A stretch of DNA of 64,000 bases. It comes from Gottfriedia acidiceleris. Its GTDB lineage: Bacteria; Bacillota; Bacilli; Bacillales; Bacillaceae_G. Within the stretch, counting starts at the first letter, position 1, and every line of letters starts with the position of its first letter. Below the pieces are notes generated by a model, which did not search any database, was not told where the DNA came from, and was given only the letters and a program-made list of their open reading frames with translations. Where the stretch lies: assembly GCF_002128425.1 (NCBI RefSeq), contig NZ_NESS01000003.1, forward strand, positions 372,001 through 436,000, in the 5' to 3' direction. Below are positions 63,807 to 64,000 of this stretch, in pieces. The translations under genes and the position numbers were made by a program.

Positions 63807-63832
63807 AAAAGCACTCTAACTGGAGTGCTTGC
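63807..63832 (-). terminator. Hairpin after the edge gene
   Basis: AAGCACTC pairs with GAGTGCTT around TAACTG; on the minus strand TTTTTATTAT follows. Confidence 0.75.
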
Positions 63833-63835
63833 ATC

Positions 63836-64000
63836 TTACTTTTTTGCTATTTCATGTTTTAAAACATGCCTCGTTATTGTATTAAACAAGTCGTTATAAT
63901 ACTCTTTTGTCATATGATATGGGTGATTACCAAAAGGATGATTTGGATCGCCAAAATATGTTTTTTGATTCATATCAATAATATCTATATCTGGAAAATC
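63836..64000 (-). CDS. C-terminal part of a gene that continues beyond the window
   Basis: The last 54 residues of a protein entering from the right edge: DFPDIDIIDMNQKTYFGDPN, then HPFGNHPYHMTKEYYNDLF and a Lys-rich end. The DPNH segment near the C-terminus would fit the Asp-x-x-His of an SGNH hydrolase, but too little is visible to be sure. Confidence 0.55.
   Translation of the reverse strand, partial: DFPDIDIIDMNQKTYFGDPNHPFGNHPYHMTKEYYNDLFNTITRHVLKHEIAKK

Noticed and set aside
63711-63899. Plus-strand open frame at the right edge
   Set aside because: It crosses a terminator hairpin and is antisense to the edge gene.

Overview
The window is AT-rich, low-GC Gram-positive DNA. It has Bacillus-style ribosome binding sites (AGGAGG cores, frequent GTG/TTG starts), a tRNA-sensing T-box leader, a purine riboswitch, an NprR-like regulator, teichoic-acid-type glycerophosphotransferases and a YvgK/ModA pair. 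Together these point to a Bacillaceae chromosome; the species cannot be named from the sequence alone. No rRNA, tRNA, CRISPR array or intact prophage was seen.

Layout. 1-2.1 kb: a small unknown protein and a secreted NlpC/P60 endopeptidase with three SH3b domains behind an attenuator-like hairpin. 2.1-6.2 kb: a ribA-ribD-HAD nucleotidase operon (a partial riboflavin pathway with no FMN riboswitch), then a FAD monooxygenase divergent from an HxlR regulator. 6.3-16.6 kb: two giant paralogous dockerin-tailed subtilases and an NprR-like RRNPP regulator; both protease promoters carry the same three-part motif with identical spacing. 17-21.6 kb: a LysR regulator, then a WxL/DUF916 surface-protein pair divergent from an Mga/AtxA-like regulator. 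21.7-24.5 kb: a DUF3892 protein and acetoacetyl-CoA synthetase.

24.9-30.1 kb: a guanine-class purine riboswitch precedes a dGTPase-like HD hydrolase, an atypical cytochrome P450, a dienelactone-hydrolase-like protein, an MFS transporter and a protein of unknown function. This is the best candidate for an undescribed system. 30.9-33.9 kb: a terminator-flanked repeat element, modA and its YvgK-like regulator. 34-38.3 kb: a LysR fragment-sized regulator and a YknXYZ/MacAB-type efflux system. 38.7-46.6 kb: an N-acyl/N-carbamoyl amino acid catabolic cluster (SSF symporter, DUF3311, two M20 hydrolases, an N-carbamoylase/allantoate-amidohydrolase-type enzyme, an EamA exporter and its own regulator) with two promoters sharing a 20-bp motif.

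47-57 kb: cell-surface polymer genes (beta-helix protein, two large CDP-glycerol glycerophosphotransferases, galE) with an IS21-like terminal remnant. 57.7-60 kb: a second terminator-flanked repeat and an amino-acid permease under a T-box with a probable Leu (CUU) specifier. 60.1-61.7 kb: an FMN-dependent glutamate-synthase-like protein. 61.9-64 kb: a decayed island containing a C-terminal amj-like fragment, an IS110 pseudogene, a lipoprotein pseudogene and a group II intron reverse-transcriptase fragment, then a gene running off the edge.

Two unrelated-looking repeat elements (30.97-31.86 kb and 57.78-57.93 kb) share terminal inverted repeats. Each is bracketed by a direct duplication of a whole intrinsic-terminator hairpin, which suggests a mobile element that targets terminators.
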